From an uncultured beta proteobacterium (GTDB lineage Bacteria; Pseudomonadota; Gammaproteobacteria; Burkholderiales; Rhodocyclaceae), in contig CAIWVX010000268.1 in assembly GCA_903916205.1 (NCBI GenBank), positions 1 through 6,832 of the forward strand: a stretch of DNA of 6,832 nt. Reading direction: 5' to 3'. Numbering within the stretch: the stretch's first letter is position 1; each line of letters opens with the position of its first letter. The translations under genes were made by a program, and so were the position numbers. The notes beneath the pieces are model-generated. The model did not search any database, had not been told where the DNA came from, and saw only the letters and a program-made list of their open reading frames with translations. Below, in pieces: positions 1-4,922 of the stretch.

Positions 1-1
1 A

Positions 2-193
2 AGTATAGATTCTAATATAAATGCAGAAACCAAAAATTTATGTTCATTAGTACAACAAGCTGCAATAAATAAAGCTAAAATAAGAATGGAAAACTTAGAA
101 AAAAATAAGAGCTTAGAAGAAGAGAATTTAAATATAATATATCCAGAAAGAATGCAACAAGTGAGTTATTCCCCCATGCAGCCCAACGATTAA
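2..193 (+). CDS. 3' end of an A+T-rich coding sequence, unknown function
   Basis: A reading frame open from the window edge to a TAA at 191-193 gives 63 residues rich in Lys, Asn, Glu and Ile, ending in SYSPMQPND. The 5' end lies outside the window. Residues about 15-48 (LVQQAAINKAKIRMENLEKN and after) look helical and could form a short coiled coil. I do not recognise the family. Base composition is about 24% G+C over 1-160, against well over 50% in hicAB, and codon use is almost wholly A/T-ending, so this piece comes from a different source than its neighbours. The last ~10 codons (after about 168) already have normal G+C, so the native C-terminus may have been replaced at a junction. It could be the tail of a horizontally acquired gene, or chance open frame in very A-rich DNA. 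Confidence 0.4.
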   Translation, partial: SIDSNINAETKNLCSLVQQAAINKAKIRMENLEKNKSLEEENLNIIYPERMQQVSYSPMQPND

Positions 194-513
194 AGTTAGA
201 TCGTGCGAAGCCACAAAAATCAAATGGGCCAGGCTCAATTCCTATGCAGAGCAAGAGCACCCCACACCCTCAGCTTGCGTGAACTGATTTTTACGCGTTT
301 GCCAAAGGGGGCGCACATGATCAGCCTGTTCCCACTATGGCAATGGGCACCCGAAGCGGTGTCCCCGAGCCTCGTGAGAACACCGACTGAATCCGTGTCT
401 TGACGATCTTCATCGCCGCTCCGCAGCAGGAACACAGAATTGGAGCGCGTTCCTTGAACGTGAAAGCAAAGGGGCCACCCATTGCTCGCTTGACACGGGC
501 CGACTCATGGTGA
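194..513. other. Degraded intergenic DNA upstream of hicAB
   Basis: This ~320-base stretch holds no intact gene. It contains one copy of the 16-bp direct repeat (229-244). A segment near 298-325 is loosely similar to 1341-1368, inside the IS110 remnant on the other side of hicAB: both read gtgcgc and ctgatc at matching spacing on the minus strand, with several mismatches and one indel. It also overlaps the minus-strand remnant at 321-518. I read it as decayed mobile-element DNA. A TTGACA at 490-495 has no -10 partner at suitable spacing. Confidence 0.45.
229..244 (+). repeat. 16-bp direct repeat, left copy
   Basis: The sequence ccaggctcaattccta occurs here and, without a mismatch, at 1223-1238, in the same orientation 994 bp apart. 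The word atcaaat also precedes both copies, at 219-225 and 1202-1208, with different spacing. The pair brackets the hicAB operon. It may be the shared end of two related mobile-element fragments, or a recombination scar. Confidence 0.7.
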
Positions 514-518
514 CCCCT
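321..518 (-). pseudogene. Open minus-strand remnant with CxxCG motif, transposase-tail-like
   Basis: On the minus strand the frame from 518 down to a TGA at 323-321 stays open for 65 codons. It contains GGPFAFTFKERAP, then CSCCGAAMKIVKTRI. A CxxCG half zinc finger followed by a hydrophobic/basic strand near the C-terminus is typical of zinc-ribbon tails of several transposases (IS91-like and others), but I cannot assign a family. An in-frame TAA lies directly upstream at 521-519, inside the tandem repeat of the hicA promoter, so the putative gene body is missing and the fragment abuts the toxin-antitoxin operon. No start codon with a convincing ribosome-binding site is visible. It could be a chance open frame; the coherent zinc-finger-like motif is the main argument for it. 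Confidence 0.3.
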
Positions 519-534
519 TTAATTCCTTTAATTC
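517..534 (+). repeat. Tandem 9-bp repeat upstream of hicA
   Basis: The 9-mer ctttaattc is repeated twice head to tail (517-525 and 526-534), directly followed by the 8-bp palindrome ttcatgaa (532-539). It covers the place where the -35 element of the hicA promoter should be. No good -35 hexamer can be seen there, so the repeat may be a regulator-binding site or a duplication made at insertion. Confidence 0.5.
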
Positions 535-541
535 ATGAAGG

Positions 542-554
542 GGTTATAATAACC
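542..554 (+). promoter_or_regulatory. Palindromic operator overlapping the hicA -10 box
   Basis: The 13-bp sequence ggttataataacc is a perfect palindrome around a central A. It contains a consensus TATAAT at 545-550. HicB antitoxins with a ribbon-helix-helix tail bind palindromes in their own promoter, so this is the natural candidate operator: bound antitoxin would cover the -10 box. The -10 position predicts transcription starting at about 557, next to the hicA start codon at 558, which would make the message leaderless or nearly so. The alternative ribosome-binding site (gaagggg, 537-543) lies 14 bases from the ATG and upstream of that predicted start. Confidence 0.6.
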
Positions 555-557
555 ACC

Positions 558-740
558 ATGAACAGTAAGCAAATCATCAAGCAACTCGAAACTGATGGCT
601 GGTTTCTGGCGCGAGTCAAAGGCTCGCATCACCAGTTCAAGCATTCGGCCAAGCCGGGCTTGGTGACGATCAAGCACCCTGACAGCGACATTCCCGCCGG
701 TACGCTGAACAGCATCAAGAAGCAGGCGGGTTGGAAATAG
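558..740 (+). CDS. hicA: HicA toxin, mRNA interferase
   Basis: This 60-residue protein has the usual length and pattern of HicA, a small double-stranded-RNA-binding-like fold that cleaves mRNA and arrests translation until neutralised by HicB. Visible hallmarks are the N-terminal SKQIIKQLETDGW helix (residues 3-15), the core GSHHQFKH (22-29) with the conserved catalytic His at position 24, and the C-terminal strand/helix IPAGTLNSIKKQAGW (45-59), which matches the family's IPxGTLxxIxKQAG signature. The start at 558 is chosen because the family begins with M-x-S-K/G just before this helix. An in-frame ATG at 507 would add 17 unrelated residues and lies upstream of the TATAAT box. hicB follows after 9 bases. 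All key residues are present, so the toxin is predicted to be active. Confidence 0.93.
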   Translation: MNSKQIIKQLETDGWFLARVKGSHHQFKHSAKPGLVTIKHPDSDIPAGTLNSIKKQAGWK

Positions 741-749
741 GAGAAGATC

Positions 750-1142
750 ATGCGTTTTCCCGTGGTGTTGCATTCTGATGACGGCGTCCGCTTCGGCGTG
801 ACGGTGCCCGATCTTCCCGGCTGCTTCTCGTCGGGTGATACCTTCGACGCGGCACTGGATTCGGTGCTGGAGGCTATTGACCTGCATCTGGAAGGGTTGG
901 TCGAGGACGGCGGTGATGTGCCGGCTCCCAAGACCATTGCTGAGCATCGGGCGAATCCCAACTTTGCCGAGGGCGTGTGGGCGGCGGTTGAGGTGGATGT
1001 GTTCCGTTTCGAGGGGCGCGCCGCGAAGATCAACATCACCCTGCCGCGCCGCTTACTGGCGAAGATCGACACCTACGCCAAAGCGCATGGCGAATCGCGC
1101 TCCGGCTTTCTGGCCGAAGCCGCCCGGTCAGCTATGCGGTAG
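750..1142 (+). CDS. hicB: HicB antitoxin with ribbon-helix-helix domain
   Basis: This 130-residue antitoxin pairs with HicA. The N-terminal half (about residues 1-75) is the degenerate RNase-H-like HicB domain, with the signature VPDLPGCFSSGDTFDAALDS at 19-38. That domain covers the toxin active site. The C-terminal part (about 92-129: KINITLPRRLLAKID, then SRSGFLAEAARSAM) is a ribbon-helix-helix DNA-binding domain, as in the longer HicB class that represses its own operon. The ATG is preceded by ggagaag at a suitable distance, a far better ribosome-binding site than hicA has. That fits antitoxin being made in excess. Toxin-first gene order is normal for hicAB. The likely operator is the palindrome at 542-554. 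Confidence 0.93.
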   Translation: MRFPVVLHSDDGVRFGVTVPDLPGCFSSGDTFDAALDSVLEAIDLHLEGLVEDGGDVPAPKTIAEHRANPNFAEGVWAAVEVDVFRFEGRAAKINITLPRRLLAKIDTYAKAHGESRSGFLAEAARSAMR

Positions 1143-1159
1143 ATGGGTTGCGCCCATCT
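1141..1159 (+). terminator. Hairpin overlapping the hicB stop codon
   Basis: A perfect 7-bp stem (agatggg / cccatct) with a 5-base loop ttgcg begins inside the TAG stop of hicB. It is not followed by a clear T-run (tcaatcccct), so it is either a weak or factor-dependent terminator or a 3' end-stabilising structure for the hicAB message. Confidence 0.4.
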
Positions 1160-1222
1160 TCAATCCCCTCTGCTTCATCAGTCGTGGGCTAACGTTTGTT
1201 AATCAAATCTCGAACAAACAGA

Positions 1223-1238
1223 CCAGGCTCAATTCCTA
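1223..1238 (+). repeat. 16-bp direct repeat, right copy
   Basis: A perfect match to 229-244 in the same orientation. Its right end directly touches the IS110 transposase remnant (1237 onward), which suggests that the repeat belongs to, or marks the breakpoint of, that element. Confidence 0.7.
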
Positions 1239-1370
1239 CCCTGCGCCACGACAACAATTCCGACTTTTTGACCGGCACGTGGGGCAACTGACGAACTTCG
1301 GCGTCATCAGTTTGACCGTATGTCCGTGCTGACGGAATGGTTTGGCCCAGTGGTGCGCACCCGATCAGGC
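1237..1370 (-). pseudogene. IS110-family transposase remnant, frameshifted
   Basis: On the minus strand 1364-1287 reads SGAHHWAK, then HGHTVKLMTPKFV, closely matching the segment of IS110/IS1111-group transposases that in intact members reads EACSGAHHWAR...GHxVKLxxPxFVKPY. The codon before S is TGA where the family has Cys (normally ACSGAHHW), a single-base nonsense change. After FVS the match continues in another frame (1290-1237, HVPVKKSELLSWRRV), corresponding to the later RFVPVKS...LLSLHRVR segment. The stretch between them, which carries the NDAADA catalytic motif, is deleted. Only about 45 residues of a roughly 340-residue protein remain, so it cannot be functional. The family assignment rests on remembered motifs. 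Confidence 0.6.
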
Positions 1371-1484
1371 ACGGCGGTAGCTGGACAATCAGCGGCAACC
1401 GTTAATCTCGTTTTACCTTGGGTAAAGGCTCAAAGTAAGGAATATACGAAGCTACGTGAAGATTATCAGCTGGCGCTATTCTGA
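1320..1484 (+). pseudogene. 54-codon orphan frame, possible gene tail
   Basis: A plus-strand frame runs from an ATG at 1320 to a TGA at 1482-1484. Its first ~17 codons are antisense to the IS110 remnant and are unlikely to be native. The second part (from 1404: NLVLPWVKAQSKEYTKLRED and on to YQLALF) looks like a real charged helical C-terminus. A strong hairpin starts 2 bases after the stop. There is no ribosome-binding site before 1320. I read it as the 3' end of an unknown gene truncated by the mobile element. I do not recognise the family. Confidence 0.3.
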
Positions 1485-1486
1485 TA

Positions 1487-1506
1487 CCTCGCGGCTTGCC
1501 GCGGGG
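1487..1506. terminator. G+C-rich hairpin between the orphan frame and the decarboxylase
   Basis: An 8-bp stem (cctcgcgg / ccgcgggg, one G-T pair) closes on the loop cttg. It stands between the plus-strand orphan frame ending at 1484 and the minus-strand decarboxylase ending at 1569, so it could stop transcription from both sides. Neither strand shows a proper T-run after the stem, so intrinsic termination would be weak. It might also be a copy of a dispersed palindromic repeat. Confidence 0.4.
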
Positions 1507-1568
1507 GTGTTCATTTGGTGTCCAAGGCTTGTGTGCGTCAATCGGCGTGCCGGTAAATTTAGTACAAC

Positions 1569-3809
1569 TCAGCGGACACAATCGACGTAGTACGTCGATT
1601 TGCCATCAATAATGGTTTTGACCAGTCCATGAATATCGGTCTCAAAACCTGGGAATTGCTCGTTGAAATTGCGGGCGAATTTGAGGTAGCGAACGATGGT
1701 CGAGTTGAAACGCTCGCCCGGAATCAGTAGCGGAATTCCCGGCGGGTAGGGCGTCAACAAAATGCTGGTGATGCGGCCTTCAAGATCGTCAATCGGCACC
1801 CGGTCAATCTCGCGGTGAGCCATTTTGGCGAAGGCGTCCGCCGGTCGCATGGCGGGTTCCATATTCGACAGGTACATCTCGGTCGTGAGCCGCGCCACAT
1901 CGTTGATTGAATAGACTCCGTGAATCAGGTGACAGAGATCCTTCAAGCCCATGCGTTCATAACACGGATGTTTGGAGACAAATTCCGGCATCACTTTCCA
2001 CAAGGGCTGATTTTTGTCGTAGTCGTCCTTGAACTGCTGAAGCTCGGTCACCATGGTGTTCCAGCGGCCCTTGGTGATGCCGATGGTGAACATGATAAAA
2101 AATGAATAAAGACCGCATTTTTCGACGATAACGCCATGCTCAGCCAGATATTTGGTGACGATCAATGCTGGGATACCAAAGTGGTCGGAAAAGTCGCCGT
2201 CAACATCGAGGCCCGGCGTGATAATCGTGGCCTTGATCGGATCAAGCATATTGAAGCCGTCGGACAATTGTCCGAAGCCGTGCCAGCGTTCACCGGGGTT
2301 AAGCATCCAGGCTTCACGCTCTTCGATCCCTTCTTCAGAAAGATCGTCCGGCCCCCAGACTTTGAACCACCAGTCAGCACCCCACTCTTCATCGACCTTG
2401 CGCATGGCTCGACGAAAATCAAGCGCCTCGGCAATGGATTCTTCGACCAGCGCGGTTCCTGCGGGCGCTTCCATCATCGCCGCCGCCACATCGCACGAGG
2501 CAATAATGGCGTACTGCGGCGAAGTCGAGGTATGCATCAAATAAGCTTCGTTGAAAACATTGCGATCCAGTTCGCGCCCCTCGGAATTTTGTACCAAGAT
2601 TTGCGAGGCTTGCGATAGACCGGCCAGTAATTTGTGCGTCGATTGCGTCGAGAAAATCATCGAATCTTTGCAGCGTGGGCGATCCGCGCCAATGGCGTGA
2701 TAGTCGCCATAAAAATCATGAAAGGCGGCATGGGGCAACCAGGCTTCGTCGAAATGCAGCGTATCAATCTTGCCGTCGAGCATTTCTTTGATTTCTTCGA
2801 CGTTATAGAGAATCCCGTCATAGGTACTTTGAGTAATCGTCAGTACCCGTGGCTTGGCTTTGACGTGACGGGCAAACGGATGCTCGGCAATCTTTTTTTG
2901 GATATTTTCCCAGCGAAATTCCTCCTTCGGAATCGGGCCGATAATGCCGAAGTGATTGCGTGTGGGCATCAGAAAAACCGGAATAGCGCCGGTCATCATG
3001 ATCGAGTGCAGTACGGATTTATGGCAGTTACGATCAACCACTACGATGTCGCCGGGAGCCACGGTCGAGTGCCAGACAATTTTGTTTGACGTTGAGGTGC
3101 CGTTGGTGACGAAGAACAGGTGATCGGCATTGAAAATGCGTGCGGCATTGCGCTCCGAAGCGGCGACCGGCCCAGTGTGATCCAACAACTGACCTAGCTC
3201 GTCGACGGCATTGCAGACGTCGGCACGCAGCATGTTCTCGCCGAAAAATTGGTGGAACATCTGCCCGACTGGGCTTTTCAAGAAGGCCACCCCGCCGGAA
3301 TGTCCGGGGCAATGCCAAGAGTAGGAGCCGTCAGACGCGTAGTGTGTCAGCGCTCGAAAGAACGGCGGCGGCACACTCTTCAAATAGGCTTTGGCTTCGC
3401 GTACCACGTAGCGGCCAATAAACTCGGGGGTGTCTTCGAACATGTGAATGAAACCGTGCAGTTCGCGCAGGACATCATTTGGGATATGCCGTGACGTCCG
3501 GGTTTCTCCGTACAGAAAAATCGGAATATCTTCGTTGCGGCAGCGAATTTCCATGACAAAAGCTCGCAAGTCAGCAATGGTTTTTTCCGTCGTGCTGGGG
3601 CTAAATTCTTCATCGTCAATCGACAAAATAAACGCCGAAGCCCGGCTCTGCTGCTGTGCAAACGACGTTAGATCGCCATAGCCCGTCACGGCCAGCACTT
3701 CGAAACCTTCGGCTTCAATCGCTTCGGCCAGCGCACGGATTCCCAGACCTGAGGCATTTTCTGATCGGAAATCCTCGTCGATGATGATGACAGGGAATTT
3801 GAAATGCAT
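1569..3809 (-). CDS. Orn/Lys/Arg decarboxylase, AdiA-like, PLP-dependent
   Basis: This 746-residue fold-type I PLP enzyme removes the alpha-carboxyl of a basic amino acid, giving agmatine, cadaverine or putrescine. The N-terminal wing domain (about 1-130, starting FPVIIIDEDF) precedes the catalytic domain. Seen there are TNGTSTSNK (235-243, phosphate binding), NCHKS (262-266, ring-stacking His263), HFDEAW (352-357, Asp354 to the pyridine nitrogen) and STHK (390-393, Schiff-base Lys393). The C-terminal domain contains YPPGIPLLIPGE (688-699). Length and pattern are closest to biodegradative arginine decarboxylase AdiA (about 756 residues), for example HPGExWHGF and MLDPIKxxIxxPG, so arginine is my first guess, but substrate is not settled by these motifs. 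The start is supported by aggag 5 bases before the ATG. dcd lies 118 bp upstream on the same strand. No antiporter gene follows, so a role in polyamine synthesis is as likely as acid resistance. Confidence 0.93.
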   Translation of the reverse strand: MHFKFPVIIIDEDFRSENASGLGIRALAEAIEAEGFEVLAVTGYGDLTSFAQQQSRASAFILSIDDEEFSPSTTEKTIADLRAFVMEIRCRNEDIPIFLYGETRTSRHIPNDVLRELHGFIHMFEDTPEFIGRYVVREAKAYLKSVPPPFFRALTHYASDGSYSWHCPGHSGGVAFLKSPVGQMFHQFFGENMLRADVCNAVDELGQLLDHTGPVAASERNAARIFNADHLFFVTNGTSTSNKIVWHSTVAPGDIVVVDRNCHKSVLHSIMMTGAIPVFLMPTRNHFGIIGPIPKEEFRWENIQKKIAEHPFARHVKAKPRVLTITQSTYDGILYNVEEIKEMLDGKIDTLHFDEAWLPHAAFHDFYGDYHAIGADRPRCKDSMIFSTQSTHKLLAGLSQASQILVQNSEGRELDRNVFNEAYLMHTSTSPQYAIIASCDVAAAMMEAPAGTALVEESIAEALDFRRAMRKVDEEWGADWWFKVWGPDDLSEEGIEEREAWMLNPGERWHGFGQLSDGFNMLDPIKATIITPGLDVDGDFSDHFGIPALIVTKYLAEHGVIVEKCGLYSFFIMFTIGITKGRWNTMVTELQQFKDDYDKNQPLWKVMPEFVSKHPCYERMGLKDLCHLIHGVYSINDVARLTTEMYLSNMEPAMRPADAFAKMAHREIDRVPIDDLEGRITSILLTPYPPGIPLLIPGERFNSTIVRYLKFARNFNEQFPGFETDIHGLVKTIIDGKSTYYVDCVR
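1580..1600. repeat. Inverted repeat in the 3' end of the decarboxylase gene
   Basis: A perfect 9-bp inverted repeat (aatcgacgt / acgtcgatt) around a 3-base centre falls on the codons for the terminal Ser-Thr-Tyr-Tyr-Val-Asp. It could fold at the 3' end of the message, but no T-run follows in the direction of transcription. It may be a coincidence of coding. Confidence 0.4.
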
Positions 3810-3927
3810 GGCAGCTCCTGAAAAAGGCGAAAAACAAAGTCAGTTAGTACACCAAGGAACCTCAAGAAATTGCGGTTCTACCGAGTGACTCACTGTGCTC
3901 GTGCTGTTTTGGGGTAAATCTGCTGAA

Positions 3928-4494
3928 CTAAATTTTTGGTAGGGTAACGCCGACCTGACCTTGATACTTGCCGCCACGATCCTTGTACGAGGTTTCACAT
4001 TCTTCATCAGATTCAAAGAAAAGCACCTGCGCAATACCTTCATTGGCGTAAATTTTAGCCGGTAGCGGCGTTGTGTTGGAAAACTCCAGCGTCACATAAC
4101 CTTCCCATTCGGGCTCGAAAGGCGTGACATTAACGATGATGCCGCAACGCGCATAGGTGCTTTTACCTAGGCAGACGGTCAAGACGCTGCGCGGGATGCG
4201 GAAGTATTCAACGGTACGTGCCAGAGCAAACGAATTGGGCGGGATGATGCAGAAATCGTGGTTTACCTCAACAAAGGAGTTGGGGTCGAAATTTTTCGGG
4301 TCGACGATGGTCGAATTGATGTTGGTAAACAACTTGAATTCGTTCGAACAACGAATATCGTAGCCGTAGCTTGACGTGCCGTAGGAAACAATTTTCCGTC
4401 CGTCAATCTCGCGCACCTGATTGGGCTCAAAAGGATCAATCATGCCGTGCAGATCCGCCATGCGGCGAATCCATTTGTCAGACTTAATAGACAT
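3928..4494 (-). CDS. dcd: dCTP deaminase
   Basis: Dcd converts dCTP to dUTP and ammonia, feeding dUTPase and thymidylate synthase for dTTP supply in the cytosol. The trimeric enzyme belongs to the dUTPase superfamily. The protein starting at MSIKSDKW has 188 residues, the normal size of the betaproteobacterial form. Hallmarks are [12 protein letters not shown] (37-48), [18 protein letters not shown] (84-101), GKSTYARCG (110-118, with Ser112 and Arg115 of the active site) and [17 protein letters not shown] (124-140), where Glu137 corresponds to the catalytic general base/acid (Glu138 in E. coli). The conserved C-terminal tail [13 protein letters not shown] closes over the nucleotide. An upstream in-frame ATG at 4515 would add MLSGVPA, which is not part of the family. 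Neither start has a strong ribosome-binding site. Confidence 0.95.
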   Translation of the reverse strand: MSIKSDKWIRRMADLHGMIDPFEPNQVREIDGRKIVSYGTSSYGYDIRCSNEFKLFTNINSTIVDPKNFDPNSFVEVNHDFCIIPPNSFALARTVEYFRIPRSVLTVCLGKSTYARCGIIVNVTPFEPEWEGYVTLEFSNTTPLPAKIYANEGIAQVLFFESDEECETSYKDRGGKYQGQVGVTLPKI

Positions 4495-4656
4495 CGCTGG
4501 AACCCCGGAAAGCATTAAATAAAGGCGGGTATTCTAACTCAGATTATCGATTAGATTCTTGTGCGTAAACGCCCCAAATTCGGCGATTGAAATTTCCACA
4601 GTCTGCTGGTCGAATTTTTTGCATTTTTGATGAGGAAATTAAAATGACGAGGGGTT

Positions 4657-4672
4657 GTCGAGTCGTCGAGTC
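4657..4672. repeat. Tandem 8-bp repeat
   Basis: The 8-mer gtcgagtc is repeated twice without a gap (4657-4664, 4665-4672) and is followed by gac, so the block also has partial dyad symmetry (tcga steps). It lies in the pilQ-dcd gap. Function is unknown. Confidence 0.5.
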
Positions 4673-4689
4673 GACACCGGCAAGATTGT

Positions 4690-4708
4690 TTACATGACCT
4701 GCATGTAA
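4690..4708. repeat. Perfect inverted repeat in the pilQ-dcd gap
   Basis: A 7-bp stem (ttacatg / catgtaa) encloses the loop acctg. It is flanked by a ggcaag hexamer on both sides (4679-4684 and 4712-4717). It may be a regulator-binding dyad upstream of dcd or a small palindromic element. There is no T-run to suggest a terminator. Confidence 0.45.
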
Positions 4709-4813
4709 TCTGGCAAGTTTTGCACGAACCGACTCAAGTGTATTGGGGTGCGCCTTGCAGTTGCCGAGAGGTAGGTGTGGAACGCGACTATTCTGTGCCT
4801 CCATAAAACTCCA

Positions 4814-4866
4814 GAAGCTCCTCAATGTGAGCTGTAGAGTTCAGGGCGATCCGGGCAAGGAGCTTC
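4814..4866 (-). repeat. 9-bp inverted repeat downstream of pilQ
   Basis: Perfect 9-bp arms (gaagctcct at 4814-4822, aggagcttc at 4858-4866) are separated by 35 bases. In the minus-strand message this would form a long-looped hairpin about 57-110 bases after the pilQ stop, followed by tggagtttt. It may act as a weak terminator or 3' structure for the pilQ transcript. Confidence 0.35.
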
Positions 4867-4922
4867 ATGCTGGCCCACAAGCCATGTCTCCGTAAAAACG
4901 GGCTACCACGGACGACATCAAA

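Larger units (their letters stand above)
1160..1568. other. Accessory intergenic region with mobile-element debris
   Basis: No intact gene is found in the ~400 bases between hicB and the decarboxylase. The stretch holds the right copy of the 16-bp repeat, an IS110-family transposase remnant on the minus strand, a 54-codon plus-strand frame with an unrecognised tail, and a G+C-rich hairpin. The decarboxylase gene converges on this region from the right. Confidence 0.6.
4495..4922. other. Gap between pilQ and dcd without a convincing gene
   Basis: About 430 bases hold no recognisable gene. A 93-codon minus-strand frame (4825-4544) lacks any recognisable motif, and its arginine/serine-rich sequence crosses a tandem repeat and a hairpin, so I do not call it. 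The 18 codons after the pilQ TGA, and 26 more after an ATG at 4868, stay open in the pilQ frame until a TAG at 4790-4788 (KLLARIALNSTAHIEELLEF near its end). This is not a known PilQ tail. The dcd promoter must lie in this region, but I see no strong -35/-10 pair on the minus strand. The gap may be the scar of a lost gene or insertion. Confidence 0.5.

Noticed and set aside
229..244. The 16-bp repeat as the T-arm of a tRNA (attachment site)
   Set aside because: aggctcaattcct resembles a T-loop, but only 3 bp of stem form and no acceptor, anticodon or D arm can be built around either copy.
490..495. TTGACA as the -35 of the hicA promoter
   Set aside because: It lies 49 bases before the TATAAT at 545, far from the usual 16-18 base spacing, and no -10 fits it nearer.
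507..557. Longer HicA start at the ATG at 507
   Set aside because: It would add 17 residues not found in the family and would place the TATAAT box and its palindrome inside the gene.
835..1332. 165-codon plus-strand frame overlapping hicB
   Set aside because: It is a shifted-frame shadow of hicB with an Arg/Trp/Cys-rich sequence and no family resemblance.
1189..1398. 69-codon minus-strand frame over the IS110 remnant
   Set aside because: Only its middle (HVPVKKSELLSWRRV) matches the transposase; the rest is out of frame with the better match, so it is not a gene in its own right.
2136..3681. Several plus-strand open frames opposite the decarboxylase
   Set aside because: All are antisense to a full-length conserved gene and show no domain, start site or conserved motif.
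4495..4515. Longer Dcd start at the ATG at 4515
   Set aside because: The extra MLSGVPA is not part of the betaproteobacterial Dcd family, which begins MSIKSDKW.
4544..4825. 93-codon minus-strand frame in the pilQ-dcd gap
   Set aside because: No recognisable motif, no ribosome-binding site that I trust, and it runs through a tandem repeat and a palindrome.
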